Of a stretch of 64,000 nucleotides of DNA, positions 46,427-59,881 are shown piece by piece (position 1 is the stretch's first letter; each line of letters starts with the position of its first letter). Made by a program: the position numbers and the translations under genes. Under the pieces are notes generated by a model, which searched no databases, was not told the origin of the DNA, and saw only the letters and a list, made by a program, of their open reading frames with translations. Origin of the DNA: Paraspadella gotoi (lineage: Eukaryota; Chaetognatha); contig CM119271.1 in assembly GCA_051294375.1 (NCBI GenBank), positions 2,576,412-2,640,411 on the forward strand, written 5' to 3'.

Positions 46427-47190
46427 AATCTTTTTTCTACTTTTTAAAGCTAAGTTTATTTCTCAATTTAACTCCCAGTAGTAAAATATTAAAGAGGCTT
46501 CAATGAAAGCGCCAACGGGATATTTTTCTGGAAGTTATTTTTTAATCTCATTTGCATATTTCAGATATGCTTAGTTTGTGACTTTTCAAAACAATAATTA
46601 TAATTATAATAATTATAATAATCATTCTCTATTATTACGTACAGTCAACAGTTTGGTGAAGATTCCGGTAGATTCCGAAAATATCTTTTCGTATTTGGGA
46701 GGCAGTTGCAGTCGGCAATGGAGGTTAAACGTTTGATGTTGAATAAACCACTTACGTTACGTACTTAAAGAACTAACAAATTAGTTGCGGTAAAATGTCA
46801 GCTGTCACAATACAGTGCCAAGTATATTTCACATGTCATCATCTACTTTGATACAAATAATTACAAACGTTGTCTCTATTATCGAATATTATTGCAATAA
46901 GTAAACAATACGTATCGCAACTAACAAATGTCAACTCTCACGTCGCCTTTTTCTCTTTTTCGTTTCACACACGAGCTTCACATTTTCGATCACGAGGACG
47001 GGCGATCCCCGACCGCTGGCCTCGGATGATCCAATTCACCTCCATCACTACCCCAACATCGATTCCCCCACCCCACCCCCGACCTTTTTTTTGTCTTAAC
47101 TCGCGCCTCTCGAGTTTCGCCTTTGTTTTGATTTTCCAGAGCACTTACACGCACCTCCTGTGTTTCAGCTGCTTTTTTTTGGTCTCCTGT
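46427..47190. other. Downstream of the GPCR, no gene seen
   Basis: AT-rich with a CTCATTTGCATATTTCAG word (also near 45250 in intron 5 and near 49986). Sequence at 46960-47150 is GC-rich but has no convincing exon. Confidence 0.5.
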
Positions 47191-47740
47191 ATAGGAGAGA
47201 GTGAGAAGAGAGGAGAGAGAGAGAGAGAGAGGAGAGCAGAGAGAGAGAGAGAGAGGAGACGAGAGAGAGAGCAGAGAGCATCGGCTTGTCACATGGGGCA
47301 ACGGGGGGAAGAGCAATGATGTTTCACTGACTTTCTCCTGCAAGTTTCAAATGAAATAAAATTCACAATATTTTCTTCTTCTTGTACCGAATATCCGTGT
47401 TCTTGATTTGCGATCCATGGAGAGCGCCAGAGAGAATGAACAAGAGAGAGTAGAGAGCAGAGAGCACGAGAACGACGAGCAGAGAGAGAGAGAGACGAGG
47501 AGGAGAGAGACGAGACGAGAGAGAGAGACATGCTGGGACGGCGGGAAAGAGACATGCATGTTTCCATGTTTTTTCCTTTGAGTTATCAAAATGAAATACA
47601 ATTCAAAAATTTTCTTCTTTTGTAACCCATATCCGTGTTTGATTGGCATCATGGAGAGAGAATGCGACAAGAAGAGGCAGAAGAGACCGAGCGGCAGAGA
47701 GAGAGAGAGACGACGAGAGCGAGAGAGAGAGAGAGAGACC
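47190..47740. repeat. GA-rich minisatellite, two units
   Basis: Two copies (about 47195-47430 and 47435-47670) of a unit combining a GA-rich block with TTTCAAATGAAATAAAATTCA..ATTTTCTTC and ATCCGTGTT..TGG. The second GPCR copy (50620-50880) has only one, so copy number differs between the overlapping contigs. Confidence 0.7.
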
Positions 47741-48181
47741 GACAAGAACGAATAAAAACAGAAGCGCCGAAGAAGAGCACTACTACGAACCATCGAATTA
47801 GAAATAATATTCTTTTATTTCTCGGTAACGCGGTTAACCTTTTTTCTTTAACCTGGCCGGCAACCGAAAATAAACAGCGACGGCATCTGATCGCTTAAAA
47901 AAAGCGATCAACACAGCAGATTTTGTTTAAAACTTAAACAAAACAAGACAAAAACCAAAGGAACAGAGAAACTGAGAGACGGAGACGACGAGCAGAAGAC
48001 GGAAGAAGATGAAGACGTCCATGTCCTTGAGAAGAGATTGGGAGAGAGAGAGAGAGAAATAAAATCCTCAGCTACGACCTATTCAATCACGTGCTACATT
48101 GTCATCGAAGCTAACTAACCCGAAATTCTACTCATGCATTCAGGTGGTTTGGGAAAAAAAGACCGAAATCTCTCTCTTTGT

Positions 48182-48206
48182 NNNNNNNNNNNNNNNNNNN
48201 NNNNNN
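48182..48206. other. 25-N scaffold gap between overlapping contigs
   Basis: Sequence to its right repeats 44817 onward, so the gap stands for a negative distance. Confidence 0.95.
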
Positions 48207-48600
48207 GACAAAACCCAGAAGAAGCCTCGGACAACTTTGAAGCCGTTAACTTCTGAACCTGAATGACCGTAGCAGGACCGAAGGATTAGCTCTATTAAAT
48301 CCGCAAGTTGGTTCCGGCAGATACGGGAGTGGCCTTTTGGAAAAACCCGAGTAAGGCGCTGACGAAACGTGTTGGCAAACAGAACGGCTGAGACCGAGTA
48401 GGAATATATAAAAAAAAAACCGGTAGATAATGAGGGCGGAAGGCGATGTCGAGGACGCTCGTTGAATGAGATCGTGACGCAAGGGAATAACGGACCCGAA
48501 TCCGAAGGGGTGTCAAACAATGGGTCCTTGAGCGTCAATCGCATCTGAAGGTGTTACGTATGCGATTTAAAACTCGGCGACGGCGGTTGGTTACGAAAAG
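48207..48600 (+). pseudogene. GPCR exon 5, second copy, truncated and frame-broken
   Basis: Homologous to 44817-45167 with many single-base insertions and a 25-bp A-rich insertion near 48400-48425. Probably uncorrected sequence. Confidence 0.8.
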
Positions 48601-49444
48601 TATTTTCTTTCTCACTATCGTGCTCTTTTTCGTAAAGTTTTCAAATTTTCGACCTCGATTAACACAATTTTTTTAAAAAAAAACTCATTTGATATTTCAA
48701 GTGTTTTCCGATTTACCCAAAATAAAACTGTAAAATCTTACTAACCTTATTAGTTTGATGAACCAAAGTAAATTAACACTGTTTTTGGATTTACTTAAAC
48801 TTTAAGACGGTAATTCTTCAGTAACTAAACGCGCAGATGAACAAGTAACAAGAAAACATGAAACATGGGTAAAGTTATTCTTAAAAAAAAATAGACAATA
48901 TTCGAGTTTCGGGTTTGTCTTAAATTCGGCTTTGGTTCCCGCAGACTTTATTTTCAGCCATAAGGTCGAAGACCCGGCCTAATAGATGCGGACAATACTG
49001 TATTGGATGGGTCGATATCGGCGTGTGGGCGTGACTGTAGGGGGATCGATCTCGGCGTTTTGCCCCCGTTTCTTGAAGAAGGAACGCGACGCACGATTAT
49101 TGAAGACGATGAAGAAACACGAGCTTGAGAATCAGGGGCGGTTGCCTTTGACGTAGAACGGTTTTAAAACTTTGTAATCTTAATAACTTTTTATGATTTT
49201 ATGGACTTAATTATGTATAGTATAATTAAATAATTATGAAACCGTTTTAACGGACAAAACTTGGATCGTAGTAAACAAAAACGATTCTTGAAACCACGAT
49301 CGTCGCTCATATTGGAAAGTCAGTCAAAAAGTCGAGGCAGATCAAATGATTACTTAAAATTAAACTTAAAATATAAACTTAAAATTAAGTGAGTCTCTCC
49401 CTCTCCTCCCTGCACCTCCCCTCCTCTTCCTCCGATTCTCCAAG

Positions 49445-49798
49445 CTACACCGTGGTCGGTCGGTTGGAATCCCTCGTCGGCATCCTTCTCAGCGTCAACT
49501 CGGCCGCCAACTTCTTTCTCTACACGGCCTTCAGCCCGTCCTTCCGACTCACCCTCAGCGCCTCGTCGGGAGATGCAAAACGCGGCGCGGCTGCGGGGGC
49601 GGCGTCGGAAGTCCAGGCGCCGATATCGTGACGCCGTCCGTGAAACGAGCCATTCTCGGCACCGGTGAACGCCGCGAGAGATCATCGACGCCGCGCGCCG
49701 GCGATGACCGAAAGAGCGCCGCAAAATCTACGCCGCCGGCTGCGGGAAAAAGAGCAAAAGACGCCGAGGACGCAACGACAACGAGTAAGGGGAAATAA
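49445..49798 (+). pseudogene. GPCR exon 6, second copy
   Basis: Nearly identical to 46006-46359. One A is missing in the CTCAAGCGC codons after RLTL, which breaks the frame, whereas the TAA at 49796-49798 is in the frame expected for the tail. Comparison of the two copies gives the most likely true exon. Confidence 0.85.
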
Positions 49799-50636
49799 GT
49801 ATTTTCGGTTCAATAGTTTTTTTAGGGGGAATTTTTTTTTAAAACTAATTTCTTCCTTTTTTAAAATCTTTTTTCTACTTTTTAAAGCTAAGTTTATTTC
49901 TCAATTTATAACTTCCCAGTAGTAAAATATTAAAGAGGCTTCAATGAAAGCGCAACGGGATATTTTTCTGGAATTATTTTTTAATCTCATTTGCATATTT
50001 CAGATATGCTTAGTTTGTGACTTTTCAAAACAATAATTATAATTATAATAATTATAATAATATTCTCTATTATTACGTACAGTCAACAGTTTGTGAAGAT
50101 TCCGGTAGATTCCGAAAATATCTTTTCGTATTTGGGAGGCAGTTGCAGTCGGCAATGGAGGTTAAACGTTTGATGTTGAATAAACCACTTACGTTACGTA
50201 CTTAAAGAACTAAACAAATTAGTTGTCGGTAAAATGTCAGCTGTCACAATACAGTGCCAAGTATATTTCACATGCCATCATCTACTTTGATACAATAATT
50301 ACAAACGCTTGTCTCTATTATCGATTTATGATATACAATACGTATCCAACTAACAAATGTCAACTCTCACGTCGCCTTTTTCTCTTTTTCGTTTCACACA
50401 CGAGCTTCACATTTTCGATCACGAGGACGGCGATCCCCGACCGCTGGCCTCGGATGATCCAATTCACCTCCATCACTACCCAACATCGATTCCCCCACCC
50501 CACCCCGACTTTTTTTTGTCTTAACTCGCGCCTCTCGAGTTTCGCCTTTGTTTTGATTTTCCAGAGCACTTACACGCACCTCTCTGTTTTTCAGCTTGCT
50601 TTTTTTGTCTCTGATAGAGGAGATGAGTAGAGAGTG

Positions 50637-50688
<52 letters not shown>

Positions 50689-50855
50689 TGGGAAGCGGGA
50701 AAGAGAATGAATCTTCATGTCTTTTCCTTGAGTTTCAAAATGAAATAAAATTCAAAATATTTTCTTCTTTGTACCGACATCCGTGTTTGATGGAGAGAGA
50801 ATGAAAAAAGAGAGAGAAGAGATAGAGAGAGAGAGAGAGCGAGAGAGACGAGAGA

Positions 50856-50886
<31 letters not shown>

Positions 50887-51140
50887 CGAAGAGAAAAAAA
50901 GAAGACGGAGAAGAATAACTCGAATTGAAATAATTTTTTTTTCGGTACGGGATAACTTTTTTTTTATTGGCGGCAACGAAAATAAACACGAGGTCGGATC
51001 GTAAAAAAAGCATCAAAAGAGATTTGTTTAAAAAAACAAAACAAGAAAAAACCAAAGAGAGAATGAGAGAGATAGAGAGAGAGAGAGAGAGAAATAAAAT
51101 CTCAGTCTACGTTGTGCTACATTGTCATCGAAGCTAACCC

Positions 51141-51628
51141 GAATTTTTTCTTTCCATGATTCATTTAAAAAAAGACGGCGAGTTGTCGGGAGTTCAAATT
51201 TTAAAGGAAGATAGTTACAGTTTTGATGATCAACAGATTTGGATTTTAGAGAAAAGAAGAAAGAGATTAAGAAAAAAAAAAAAAAAAAAAAGGTTTAAAA
51301 GAAAAGAGAGAAAAAAAAAAGAAAATAAAGGAAAGAACGTGACTTGAAACGAATCGAAATCGAAAAATGATGGAAAAAACATGAAAAATTTAATTTCGCG
51401 GAAATCTTGGACAAAAAAATAAACAATTCTTGTTATAAACTAAAAAAACCTGAGCTCCGAACAGATATAAAACGTTTTTAATCTTTTCTAAGAAGGATAA
51501 AACATTTTTTTCAATAATCTCATCTGAGAGCGCGAGCTATTTTTGAAATTATTCTTGGCGACCTCTTGTCCGATTTGTCTGAGAAAGAATGCAGTAAAAA
51601 TTCTTTAATCATTCAAGGGTTATACGTA

Positions 51629-51682
<54 letters not shown>

Positions 51683-52080
51683 AAATTGAGTTTGAAGTGA
51701 ATAATTTTTAAAAAGAAGAACGAAATCACGACGACGACGACGACGACGACGACGACCTTTCAATTCGAGGGTGGCATTTGCTCGTCGTCCACACACATGA
51801 TTTCGAATGACGCAGCGCGTGATCGATCCCGAGCGCCTGCTCTTCCTCTTCCTCCTCCTCCTCCTCTTCCACCTTTCTAACCCTCTTTAAAAATAGAATG
51901 AAATACTTAAGGGAGTGGTCTTTTCGTACAATTGAAACATTCTTTGAAATATTATGCCACTTCATTGATAATGAAGCCAGGTACTCTGGGAGTGAATAAA
52001 CGAGACTGCGAGAGAGTCTTGATTGAAAGCTTGCAGGGACTTGCTATGTCATTATCTTGATGGAGGCCTTAAAACACCAA
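51141..52080. other. Intergenic, no gene seen
   Basis: AT-rich sequence with A-runs (51270-51320), (CT)n at 51631-51680, (GAC)n at 51729-51757 and TCCTCC repeats near 51845-51875. The right part (51995-52080) belongs to the dispersed repeat flanking the large element. Confidence 0.6.
51631..51680. repeat. (CT)n microsatellite
   Basis: Pure CT repeat of about 24 units. Confidence 0.97.
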
Positions 52081-52081
52081 A

Positions 52082-52350
52082 GCCTGTCCAAAGTCAGGGG
52101 CAAGATAGCTTATTTAGTAAATGAATAGAAAATTTTTATATTGGTTGTGCCAATTTGTTATATATCGAAAAGGGATGCCAATAATAAATGTTAAATGTTC
52201 AGGAAAAACTGTGTAGGAGCTTTTCTGCTGCAGGCAGCTATTCGTCATGACTAGTGTTCCGATAACCGTTAACTGTTAACGGTTATTAACGGTAAAATTA
52301 TTTTAACTTAACCGTTAATATATTTTTTACGGTTAAATTCGGTTAATTCT
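52082..52350. repeat. Left inverted arm
   Basis: Imperfect inverted partner of about 60660-60875: GCCTGTCCAAAGTCA, CAAGAT..CTTATTTA, CATGACTAG(T/A)GTTCCGATA and TTTTACGGTTAA..TCGGTTAATT all recur, in order. Confidence 0.65.
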
Positions 52351-53150
52351 CACAATGTGATTCTCTTCATTTTTGGTATGAAATCTTTAAATTTAAAAAA
52401 AACCTATTTTTTTTCGTCTTCTCTTATTCTCCTATCCCTTCTCACCATATTTTTACCCTCTCTCTCTTCTCCACTTTTTCCCCTGCTTTGTTATTTTCTT
52501 CTTTTTTTTCTATCCTCATCTCTCTCTTATTCTTTCTTCCCTTTATTATCTCTCCTGTTCCTTTTTTTTTCTTTTTCACTTTTCCCCTTCTTTTCTTTCC
52601 CCTTTTTTTTTCTCCTTTTTTCGCCCTTTGCTTTTACCCTTTTCCTTTTTTTTGCCCTTTCAGCAATATATATATTCAATTAGCTAAAAATAAATAATCC
52701 CTCTTATTTTACTTTTTCTCTCTTTTCTTTCCCTATTTAAAATTAACAAAGAAGCAAATGAATAAAAACCATGAATGAAAAAAATGAATGAAAAACCAAA
52801 TAAAATGTTTTTTTAATTTAAAAAATTAATATAGAAGGAACCAATCTTAAAAAAGACATATAAAAAAGAATAATGATGATATACTTTTTAATTAAACTGA
52901 AAAATATATTTATTAATCAATAAAATATTTTGATCAATCGAAATCAACCAGTCTATCAATAAATTAAAATTCATATTTATATTTATCGTCAATACCATTG
53001 GTCATAGTATTAGAAAGACTAACAACAGAAAACAAGCGTTTAAGAAACTAACACTACAAAATAATGAGGAAGAGAGAAGTAGAGAAAGAAAAGGAAAGCA
53101 AAAGAGAGAAGAGAAAACAAAATATAGAATAGAATTTGATGATATCCTTT
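52351..53150. other. AT-rich and polypyrimidine inner flank of the element
   Basis: A pyrimidine-rich stretch (52415-52665) is followed by AT-rich sequence. No gene. Composition matches the host introns, unlike the island to its right. Confidence 0.55.
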
Positions 53151-53176
53151 CGTTTCGTTGTGTTATGAGATTAGTG

Positions 53177-53500
53177 TACTATCCTCCCTGCACGATGGAC
53201 TCACCTGCTCTGGATAAGAGATGGGCGCAAGGGCGAGGATCGGCACGCGATGCAAGGTGGTAACACCGCAGCCGAAAAAAGAGGGGGGTGGGGTGGGGGA
53301 TCAAAATAGTGCAAACCAAAACACAATGTAATAAAGATTGTAATACTCCACCTTCAGTAACCTATTCATCCGCCAACGAGAAACCTCAACTCACCTCCGC
53401 AGTTGATTCCAATCCTGCATGAAGGATAGATGTACTATCTCCCCTCACGATAGGGGATCACTTCAACCGTGCTTTCTGGATAAGAATGGGCGCAAGGGCC
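53177..53500. repeat. Imperfect direct repeat at the left end of the island
   Basis: TGTACTATC(C)TCCC..CACGAT with CTGGATAAGA.ATGGGCGCAAGGGC occurs from 53177 and again from 53430. The 253-bp spacing would be one short unit followed by the start of a longer one. Confidence 0.75.
53381..53429. repeat. Terminal direct repeat of the island, left copy
   Basis: GAAACCTCAACTCACCTCCG then CAGTTGATTCC and ATCCTGCATGAAGGATAG. Nearly the same 49 bp occurs, in the same orientation, at 60459-60511, about 7.1 kb away. Confidence 0.85.
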
Positions 53501-55527
53501 CGTGCCTCCGAGCCCAGCCTATTCCGCTTCCCCACTGACCTGCGGAGGGACGATCCGACCCATACCTTCATCCATACCTCACCCAGGTCTAAAACGCACG
53601 CCTATGTGCCTCCCTCATTCTGCAGTTCGTATAATAAAAGCTGCCATTATGCCTAGGACGCGTATCTTGCGGCAGTGTCTGACGCCGCTTGAAGCAAATC
53701 CCGGATGCGAGAGGACTATACCAGATCCAGACGCACCTGGAGAGACTCGTCGCAAACTATCGTATCAGTGCCGTGAAAACCTGCGCCAGTATGGCCCGAA
53801 CGACAATGATCACATGACATCCCTGCTCCGAGGCGCCAAGCAATGAGAACGATGTAAAGGCGCAACCAGCACGTGATCCATGAGCGGAATAGTCGCGATA
53901 CAGGAAATATCTCCTCAGTAGAGACTAATGCGCGAAGGCGCTGCGTGGTATTCGCCTGAAGAAAGGGGCAGCGACACTTTTCATGAGTCGGAGGTTTCGT
54001 TGAGCCGAAAGAGGAACTGTCGTGACCTCACGTCAAGCCCATGAGACTTGCAGCAGAGACATAGCAGTCCAAAGCTGAAAACAGCGACAGAGGAGTGCTC
54101 CTCTGGAACCTTTGGGTATGGACCGACGGAGATCCCCGCTGCTCTCCCGTGATCGTCTCGATCGCTTGATAACATAGATATCATGTCAAAAGTAGGGAAC
54201 CACATTCTAGACGCGTACACATCTTTCCCAAATTGGACTTTCCAAATTCACCGCACGATTCGCCGGCAACCACTGAGTAGAAAAAATGCAGATAGTTGAA
54301 CGCACGAATTGATATCCGGGAGAAAGGCCGTCTCCGATGGGCATGCATATAATAAGCGTAACGGGAAATTTCCGGATGCCGGCACACGCAGCTGTCGTGG
54401 AAAAATAGTGGCGGCGACCTGGCGTGCAGTAATCCTTGCCTTGCGTTGTCTCGATAGAAGAAGCCTTGAGCATTTCTGCAATGTGCCAACGCAAGGATTC
54501 GAGTCAATTGGTCGGAGAAAATCCCCACAACGACCTACAGCGTTAAATGTGCCAGCGCACGAAGTGGCCAATAATGAGTCTACTGCTTCCGGAAGCGAGC
54601 ACTGTACAGAGGCAGCCACAAATTTCGAATCCCATGAGTCCGATGAATTGCGCAAACCCGGTACATGAACCTGATACGACCATCCACTATATCCGAGATG
54701 TATAAAAACTCAAACTCCTCATCGTGCGGACGCGAAGCGTAGATTTGGATGAAGTTGTTTCCAGGAAGTCAGAAATCTTGCGTTAGTTTTTGATTTTTCT
54801 TTCACCTATGCGGGTCCTTCCAACATGCCACAGAGCCTGATTGCGTCCTCAACGTAGCTAACCATCAGCTAATTCCAAACAGTAAGCGCGCTGTGAAGGA
54901 CATTTAAGGACTAAACGTAAACTCATGAACTGTCTCACCTAAATACTTTTGCATCACGCCCGAGCGTTAAATGAACATGTTCGCATAGACTCAACGTGGT
55001 TCTATCGTATCATTCGAATTGACAGGACCAATCGCTGTCCTCGCATAACCGGCGTAAGGGTTTCTTACACACAAATACTTGACATTCAAAGTCTAGGTTT
55101 CCTGTCTGGCAAACCCCAGAGATCAGCGGATTCGCTCGCAAGCCTCCATGGCGTTCAGCTAAAGAACACAGACGTTGTGAGAGAAATGACTTGCGCGAAG
55201 CTTCAGCTTTAACCTCTTGATCGGGAAACATCATTTAATCCCGGATGAATGAACGCACCGTTCGAAGTGGCAATGAGCGAGCTGCTGACTTGCCTTCGTG
55301 CAACGCGAATGAAATGGGAGCCCCTGATAGGCAAACAGAGAGACGCCAAAATGGGTTGTGGCGCATGAGTTACTCCTGGAAGGTCCGAACATTGAGTCTG
55401 AGCAAGCATGATATGCGTAGAGTGATGCCAACCCGGATGGTGATGGGCCCTGCGTGAGGGAAACAACGCACATTCGTACATGAGTGCCAAAACCAATGGA
55501 GGAGCGCATTCGGGCATGATGGCCCGC

Positions 55528-56172
55528 CTAGATGGTAATGTTAAGTGGCACCATATCACTGGGTGCCGAGACGGAGGGAACGCTGATCAGGACAAAGGGC
55601 TTACGAGGTTGAAGCGCATGGGGCCCGAGACGTAGGCTGTCAGGGAGAACTGAGAACAGCCGTACACATTCTCCCCACTCGATAAGAAGGCTTAATGATG
55701 TGAGCGTATCTGACGAAGGATGGGAATGCATATAACGTGCCTTCAGACGAGGCTGTGCAAAAACTTCAACAAGCTGCCAGCGCCTGGACAGGGTAGAGGC
55801 GAGAAAAAGGGTTAGCCTGGAGCCATCTGGACGACAAAAGCAATGGAGCAGAGCCATGAGATCAGATGCAGAGGCCCAAAGCTTCTGCCAAACTTTGGCT
55901 CGAAGACGGTGCTGAGAGTGCCGAGTCCGAACGTTGCGCAATACGCAAATGGGCAGATCGCTCAGGTTTTGGTCCGTGGACCACACCGCAGTGAGTTTAT
56001 TATGGCATCTCACCTCCAGCGGAAAGCAAAAATATGCGAGCGCAGAAACACCAACTATAGTCTGCGTGAGGAAGCTCGCAGGCCAGTCCAAGCATGGCAA
56101 AGGCCCTGATTGTCGACTGCCGACATCCCACTCGTCTTTCCCACATATGGTCCGCAATCGATTGGAGCGCAA
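55528..56172 (-). CDS. Longest open frame in the island, unrecognised
   Basis: 214 codons, Leu/Ser/Arg-rich, starting MRSNRLRTICGKDEWDV. I see no domain, signal or catalytic motif, and shorter frames overlap it on the other strand (55843-56109, 55934-56338). In sequence of balanced composition an open frame of this size can occur by chance. Confidence 0.15.
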   Translation of the reverse strand: MRSNRLRTICGKDEWDVGSRQSGPLPCLDWPASFLTQTIVGVSALAYFCFPLEVRCHNKLTAVWSTDQNLSDLPICVLRNVRTRHSQHRLRAKVWQKLWASASDLMALLHCFCRPDGSRLTLFLASTLSRRWQLVEVFAQPRLKARYMHSHPSSDTLTSLSLLIEWGECVRLFSVLPDSLRLGPHALQPRKPFVLISVPSVSAPSDMVPLNITI

Positions 56173-59100
56173 AAAACAGCGCCAAATGCCCTGGTGGCCA
56201 ACTATCTGTCATTGCCATTGTAGTTGCCTGACCAGTACATCCGCATTTAGAACTAAGGGGCCAGAGGAGAAGGGATCACATTGGCCCGCCCAGGCAAAGC
56301 CGAGGCCGATCGGTGATAAAAGACAAGAGCCGATGTAGCTGCTCATGTCGAAAAGGATACGGTACGACCAGGAGTTCCAGGAAGGACCCAGGAATGAAAT
56401 CTCATCAAGGTTCTTTAGACAACCCTCGTGTCGAACTACATCCGTGTGACTGGCCATCGCCTCTTTGACAGTGAAGCGTGAAAAAGAGAGGAGGCTCGTG
56501 AATACCAGGCGGAGGCTGTCTTGCATTGCCAACAAAGGACTGCGATTCGATGGAGCGTGGCCGAGGCCACGATCGAAGCCAACTTATCTTCGCAGAAGAC
56601 TGAATTTTCGGTCGAACTTTTCCGGTAAAAAACTAGAGAGACGTTGCGCCGTCAATCCCAAAGCCGAGGTGGACAATACGCCCTGGACTGGAAGGAGCAT
56701 TGGCTTTTACTGCGGGGAGATGACAATATGCTCCAATTTTGCTGAGGCGTACAGAAGGCAGTAGTATGCGCGAACAGCCCGAGAGTAATAGGGAGTCCTG
56801 AGTGCTTCGGTCATTATCATGCAGAGGCTTGATTCGTGGGGCCAGTCCCACGAACCTTGGTCACGGTCGATCCACAGTTCGCTATGGACTTCGCGAGCCC
56901 GAAGCCCAATCAGACAAGGGCAGAGCCAGTGGCTCGAGTAGACGAAGCGCCTAGTTCTTCACCCAAATGGAAGTGCTTGTATGTCGCCCAAAACCAAAAT
57001 CCAGCCCACTCAGAAACCACAATAGTGAAAGATTCAGGCGTCAGCGGCGACATGTTTGTAGCCTGAACATCATTCGTACGCAAGTGAAAAAAAAAGTATC
57101 TTGTGTAGAACTCGCACGATGTCAGCAAGCTTGCTTAGGGTGAAGCGTCGGTACGCAGAAGCAGTGTTAACCCTTTCATTGACAGGATCAGCCGCGCTTT
57201 GATGGTTCAACTGGAAGCGCATTTGATCACATCGCGGCGGAGGGTCAATTCCAACACGACCCAGACATTTCGACACACTCCCCTCTCGCAGCCGTCTGCA
57301 AATTGTCTGAGAGACGAATATCCTTGAACTCCAGACAGATTGGGCCGAGCGTTCTGAAAATACATCTCTGGGCTGGCATGGTCGAAGCCCTGAATGTCAC
57401 TGCCATTGTACTCCCCTCATAGTACTAATAAACAGCGCAACGGAATTGCTTACGCCTCCCGAATCCATGGCACATCCGTGTTCGTAAAGCGGATGGTCTG
57501 CCTATGAGTTTATTCCATGCCCCGAGGGTAGTAGTTCCGTCGCAGATTCCACTCCTGAAGGAACTCGGGCGCACGCAGACGTTACCACTAAAATCTGGAA
57601 GTTTTCCAGACCAGCGAGTTACTGACGAGGGCAAAGGAAGATTGCAAAGTCAGGAGGAGGGCGCGGTGAGCTCGACATTCTTATTTACATGTCGCCATAT
57701 CCCACACTGTCTGAAGGCGGCCCAGACGGAGTGCATGCCAGAAAGGATCGAAGTTGTCAAACGGTGATGCGGACGGTCGAGTAAAAGCGCGACGACGTCA
57801 TAGTGGGCCAACATGCCTGAGCGCGGATAAGAACTGGTCTTAAACCATAAGAACCGGCGTAAGAACATTTATTGTAGCAAAGAGCAACCTGCATGCCCTA
57901 CAGTTCAAGCCAGCGGTCCCACTTAATGCCTCGGCCGCACCAGCGCCCAGTCAGTGTGGTGGCTTGCAGGACCCCACAGGTCCACAGGCCTGTTGCTATT
58001 GACTAATGCCCAAGACCCTAATGCTCATCTTGGACCACTCGTCGAGCCACCTGGACCAAGAGCCCTCAGTCTCAAATGACCGAGTCTCGCAGGGCTCGCA
58101 CGGCAAGCGCCACTGGCTCAAGCTAGAGTGCCAAGAGCACCCAAGGCCACTCATTCGGAAGGGCATTGAACAGAAGAGCCCTACGTCTCTGCGAACAACC
58201 CCACAGTGGTCCTGCAACTCCTGAGCAATGGCCCTACCAATGGCACTGAACGCTGCACACGAGGCTGTTCCCCTTGGGATGTAGCAGGGCGTTGATACAA
58301 GACCATGCTCTCTATGCGACAACCCCATAAGGATCCGCGATCCTAAACGGCAGCCCTCCCTGGCTGAAATGGGGCACCATCTAAGATCGCCCGCCCGGTT
58401 GGGACTGATTGTCGCAAGCAAATATGCATATGCGTTCATTGACCCTAACAGAAGCCCTAACAGCTTGTGGGGGGGGGGGTCTCTTCAGAGCCCTAAGTAC
58501 TCTCAGGAGGGAAATTGCCCACCGTGCGGGCCGGCGCATCAAGCCAAGAACCCTTTGTCTCAAGAAATGACCCATGTGGGTCCTCAGACCCATCGCAGAA
58601 CATCCCCCAAGAACTACAAAGTCTTGGGGTAATGAAGTCACACCAGCAGTGGCCTTAGAGCCCTAGATCTCAAGGCGGCAACACCTGTGTCGCGTCAATG
58701 GCCCGAAGCCCAAAAGTCATTCCTGCTGAATGACATATTCGGTTTCCTGTGCCCCACTGGTCCCGCGGACTCCTACTCTTGCAAACTCTATAGGCCCTTG
58801 AGGCCTAGAAAGGATAGGTTGCAGTCCCACTGGCCTACCCGCCGGATCACTCTAGTAAACCCTGCTTAGGTTACGAAGGGGTGGACTTGACCTATGATAG
58901 TAGTTACACGCAGGTACTTTTAGTATCCAACACGGGTGCGTAGAGTTTGGACAGTAAAGCTGAGGCCGTGGCACCTCCCAAATGGTACCTGTCTAACAAA
59001 GCCCCAACAAAGGAATCAAAGAATTGCAAAGAAACAAAAATGTCAAACTTTAGCGAATAACAAACATAGAAAATTTATATCAATCCGTTTATGATACTGC

Positions 59101-59881
59101 TTGGCGCGGGGCAGGCGAATCTGTCGACATATGCCCAACACGAGACAATAACATTGTGTCTGACTTTGTGGCTCGAATTATGCATCTCAGCGTATGCGCC
59201 GAGCGATTCTCGGCTTGCGCGAACGAGGTTGGCCCCTTGGGCTTAGCGGCGCGAACCACCTGACCCCACTGCGGGAACGAAGGGCTGCAGTCGCTTTGTC
59301 TGCCGACGAAGGCCTTTGCCACACGCCTGGAGGTCTCAGAGGATGCAAGAGCCTGACAACTACTCACAGGACAATGGCAGCAGTGCCATCCAAACCCAAG
59401 AGGCATTGACCGTCTTGGCCTCTTGATCAAGTTGTTTCAAATCAAATCTAAAGCGTCGCGCACAGCCTGCAGCTGCGGGAAAGATCCGGCGTGAGGCAGC
59501 ACGTTTTAGTTGGACAGCATGTTAAAACCAACAAGTCTCGTAGCCAGAAAATCATCGTTCTGCGGGTCTTAGTGCGACAAATGCCCACTATATCAGAGCG
59601 CAAGCTCTTTCATTTCGCTGTATGTGCGAAATTATATTCATCTATTCATATCTCAATAAGCAAACACTAACCTCAGAGGCGATTTTATAAAAGGTACGGG
59701 TGAAGCATTTGTCATCCCCTTTCTCTGATTTGGCTCTCGCTTCGCCTTCGCTCCTCAGATGAGTCAGGAGCGGAGAGGTCCTCAGATGAAGCGTCATCAT
59801 AAATCACTGGTTTCTTGACTTTCTCTGATAACCTTGGGCGAAACGGTCGCCGACGATGGGTGGTAACCGCGACGTCGGCGC

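Larger units (their letters stand above)
48207..51140. repeat. Duplicated GPCR 3' region, copy 2 (contig start)
   Basis: Same content as 44817-48135, noisier in the first kilobase and nearly identical around exon 6. It starts in the middle of exon 5, with no upstream exons. Confidence 0.88.

Noticed and set aside
48207-49798. A second, paralogous GPCR gene
   Set aside because: Only the 3' end is present, starting right after a 25-N gap, with indel differences typical of an overlapping uncorrected contig.
55934-56338. Possible retroelement RNase H-like fragment on the plus strand
   Set aside because: A few residues (VDHTAVSLLW) recall the motif around the RNase H/thumb region, but no catalytic residues or continuous match support it.
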